A DNA stretch of 64,000 nt from JAACFF01 sp963807975. Lineage in GTDB: Bacteria; Chloroflexota; Anaerolineae; Promineifilales; Promineifilaceae. Position numbers and translations under genes: made by a program. The DNA is taken from the NCBI GenBank assembly GCA_963807975.1, contig CAWEDV010000003.1:124001-188000 (forward strand). Reading direction: 5' to 3'. Below, piece after piece: positions 62,739 to 64,000 of this stretch (within the stretch, counting starts at the first letter, position 1; every line of letters begins with the position of its first letter). The notes under the pieces were generated by a model, which saw only the letters and a program-made list of their open reading frames with translations, searched no databases and was not told the DNA's origin.

Positions 62739-63279
62739 CGCCAGACGTCTCTAACTCAACTCCCAACCCATCCGCCAGCCGGTTGACGAAGGCGTAGTAT
62801 CCGCTGACCTGGTTGATATCCAAGATCGCCGCGTCGGAAAACCCTGCTTCACGTAAAGCGATCACATCCTCCGCGATCATATCCCACGGCCGTATCGTCA
62901 ACTTCTCCACATACACCAACATCGCCCGGTCGGCATCATCCAGTTCCGCGCCCCGCCACTCCTTCTTCAACTGCTCCACGAACCCCTCATCCCCCGTCAA
63001 TTTACGAAGACCCGCTCCGTGATGCTTCATTCAGTAATGGCAGCGATTAAGCGTCGAAACGACCACGGCGATCATCTCCCGCTGCGTGCGGCTCAAATCA
63101 GAACGGCCGCGCATCAAATGCGCATACAGATCATAATGCCCTTGCATCGACTTCACATTCAAACTGTGAATCTTCAGAATATTGTCCACTCCACCCCAGG
63201 AGTCATCCCAATACTTGTTGTACAGCTCCTTCAACCGCCCCGTCGCCTCATCCTCGCTGATGATCTTGATCCACGCCAT
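62725..63279 (-). CDS. AhpD-like peroxidase-related selenoprotein with in-frame UGA (CxxU)
   Basis: A 184-residue protein of the carboxymuconolactone decarboxylase/AhpD superfamily, group of peroxidase-related enzymes. It is read straight through one in-frame UGA (63031-63033). Before the UGA is a complete N-terminal half ending TLNRCHY; after it is MKHHGAGLRKLTGDE. In cysteine homologues this stretch is a CxxC followed by HH, and the UGA is exactly the second Cys, giving a CxxU redox pair. Frame, start (GGAGA before ATG) and length fit one gene of normal size. A hairpin follows the UGA at the distance expected for a bacterial SECIS. A nonsense mutation or sequencing error is the alternative. 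Confidence 0.75.
63004..63020 (-). promoter_or_regulatory. SECIS-like hairpin downstream of the UGA
   Basis: In the message ACGGAG (63020-63015) pairs with CUUCGU (63009-63004), six pairs with one G-U, around the loop CGGGU. The loop starts 16 nt after the UGA and has G at its second position, as bacterial selenocysteine insertion elements often do. The stem is short. Confidence 0.55.
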
Positions 63280-63293
63280 TTAGTCTCTCCAAC

Positions 63294-63326
63294 TAGAAAC
63301 CGGGTTTTTGAAAAACCCGGTTTCTA
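63294..63326. repeat. Dispersed hairpin, family GAAACC-GGTTTTT (copy 2)
   Basis: A perfect 16-bp inverted repeat (63294-63309 with 63311-63326) with one central base, between hutU and the selenoprotein gene. It is the same sequence family as 9716-9746; both copies are followed by an AGAT within a few bases. Confidence 0.75.
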
Positions 63327-63330
63327 AGAT

Positions 63331-64000
63331 CTATTCCATCATCGGGATCTTAACACCTCGTTCCTTGGCCACTTCTACTGCCCGCTCATACCCAGCATCC
63401 ACATGCCGCGCCACGCCCATGCCTGGGTCCACCGTCAGCACCCGTTCCAAGCGCTTCGCCGCCTCCAGCGTGCCATCGGCCACGATCACCTGCCCCGCAT
63501 GCAGGCTGTAGCCAATGCCCACACCGCCCCCATGGTGGAAGCTGACCCACGTCGCCCCGCTGGCAGTATTGATCAGCGCATTCAAAATCGCCCAGTCCGC
63601 AATCGCATCCGAGCCATCCTTCATCCCTTCCGTCTCCCGGTTGGGACTAGCCACCGACCCGCTGTCAAGATGATCACGGCCGATTACAATCGGCGCCTTC
63701 ACTTTGCCCGAGGCCACCAACTCATTGAACTTCAAGCCCGCCCGCGCCCGCTCGCCATACCCCAACCAGCAAATACGCGCCGGCAAACCCTGGAACTCAA
63801 TATCCCGTTGCGCCAACTTGATCCAGCGCGCTAAATGTTCATCTTCCGGGAACAACTCCAAGATCGCCTGGTCGGTCACATAAATATCTTCAGGATCGCC
63901 GGAGAGCGCCACCCAGCGGAACGGGCCCTTCCCTTCGCAGAAAAGCGGCCGTATATAAGCCGGCACAAAACCAGGATAATCAAAAGCCTCTTTCAAACCA
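63331..64000 (-). CDS. hutU: Urocanate hydratase, C-terminal part (5' end outside window)
   Basis: Urocanase adds water to urocanate in histidine breakdown, using tightly bound NAD as electrophile. The visible 220 or so residues are the C-terminal part. The family signature EFQGLPARICWLGYGER is present with its active-site Cys, followed by GSDAIADWAILNAL and the Gly-rich SFHHGGGVGIGYS. The frame remains open to the window edge, so the gene starts beyond 64000. No other hut gene is visible here. A hairpin repeat follows five bases after the stop. Confidence 0.94.
   Translation of the reverse strand, partial: GLKEAFDYPGFVPAYIRPLFCEGKGPFRWVALSGDPEDIYVTDQAILELFPEDEHLARWIKLAQRDIEFQGLPARICWLGYGERARAGLKFNELVASGKVKAPIVIGRDHLDSGSVASPNRETEGMKDGSDAIADWAILNALINTASGATWVSFHHGGGVGIGYSLHAGQVIVADGTLEAAKRLERVLTVDPGMGVARHVDAGYERAVEVAKERGVKIPMME

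Larger units (their letters stand above)
1196..62893. repeat. Highly iterated palindrome ACGGCCGT, at least 28 copies across the window
   Basis: Exact copies begin at 1196, 1517, 4633, 6767, 8780, 9324, 10994, 12087, 15045, 17420, 20578, 20633, 21362, 25085, 25722, 34644, 36161, 37676, 39406, 43477, 46937, 54946, 58819, 59629, 60004, 61231, 62367 and 62886. Near copies TCGGCCGT/ACGGCCGA are also frequent. Most lie inside genes and in more than one codon frame. Confidence 0.85.

Noticed and set aside
62725..63279. Pseudogene split by a nonsense mutation
   Set aside because: Possible but less likely: the stop is UGA exactly at a redox Cys, there is no other damage, and a hairpin follows it. 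Kept as the alternative explanation.
9716..63326. CRISPR array from the recurring hairpins
   Set aside because: Copies are single and tens of kilobases apart, without regular spacers or cas genes.

Overview
The window is a gene-dense bacterial chromosome segment of about 50 protein genes and one tRNA, with no insertion sequence, prophage or CRISPR array seen. The gene families suggest a Chloroflexota member (Anaerolineae/Caldilineae-like): a complete 14-gene complex I set, dnaG next to the primary sigma factor, a single-chain glycyl-tRNA synthetase, a deazaflavin-type nitroreductase and a fused PabB/PabC enzyme. The taxon is inferred from gene content only.

Layout. 1-3100 (+): the end of an ABC-F ATPase, coaE, a small membrane protein and a coupled site-2 protease. 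3207-3417: a promoter, tRNA(CAU) and terminator unit. 3492-8109: a pterin-synthase-like protein, a GT4 glycosyltransferase and a methyltransferase (+), facing a flippase-like protein and a CDP-alcohol phosphatidyltransferase (-); this is probably a lipid or glycolipid cluster. 8393-10567 (+): an MFS carrier and a crotonase. 10620-16914 (-): galE, pabBC, proC, an OSBS/NSAR enolase, a GNAT protein and a prepilin peptidase. 17054-19537 (+): an Ntn-hydrolase of the penicillin acylase family. 19603-28633 (-): membrane proteins, then a tight run of hybrid kinase, receiver, large SF2 helicase and META lipoprotein. 28730-29673 (-): birA with a coupled 36-residue membrane peptide. 29874-35899 (+): an S1-domain protein, FtsK, a GluR0-like potassium channel and FabF. 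35908-53954 (-): complex I, with nuoA-M in order and nuoN cut off behind a terminator, a phosphoesterase and a molybdopterin enzyme. 54046-61852 (-): sigma factor, dnaG, glyQS and recO. 62030-64000: a deazaflavin-type oxidoreductase (+), a probable AhpD-like selenoprotein and the C-terminal part of urocanase (-).

The strongest unusual signals are two. First, an in-frame UGA sits exactly at the second cysteine of a CxxC motif in an AhpD-like peroxidase (63031-63033). A 6-bp hairpin lies 16 nt downstream, so the gene probably encodes selenocysteine. Second, the palindromic octamer ACGGCCGT occurs at least 28 times across the window, on both sides of genes and in different frames. By my rough estimate about one would be expected, which resembles the HIP1 element of cyanobacteria. 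Other items are a degenerate receiver domain in the hybrid kinase, two families of near-perfect dispersed hairpins, a possible leaderless prepilin peptidase mRNA, and a pterin-synthase-like gene lacking the usual catalytic cysteine.
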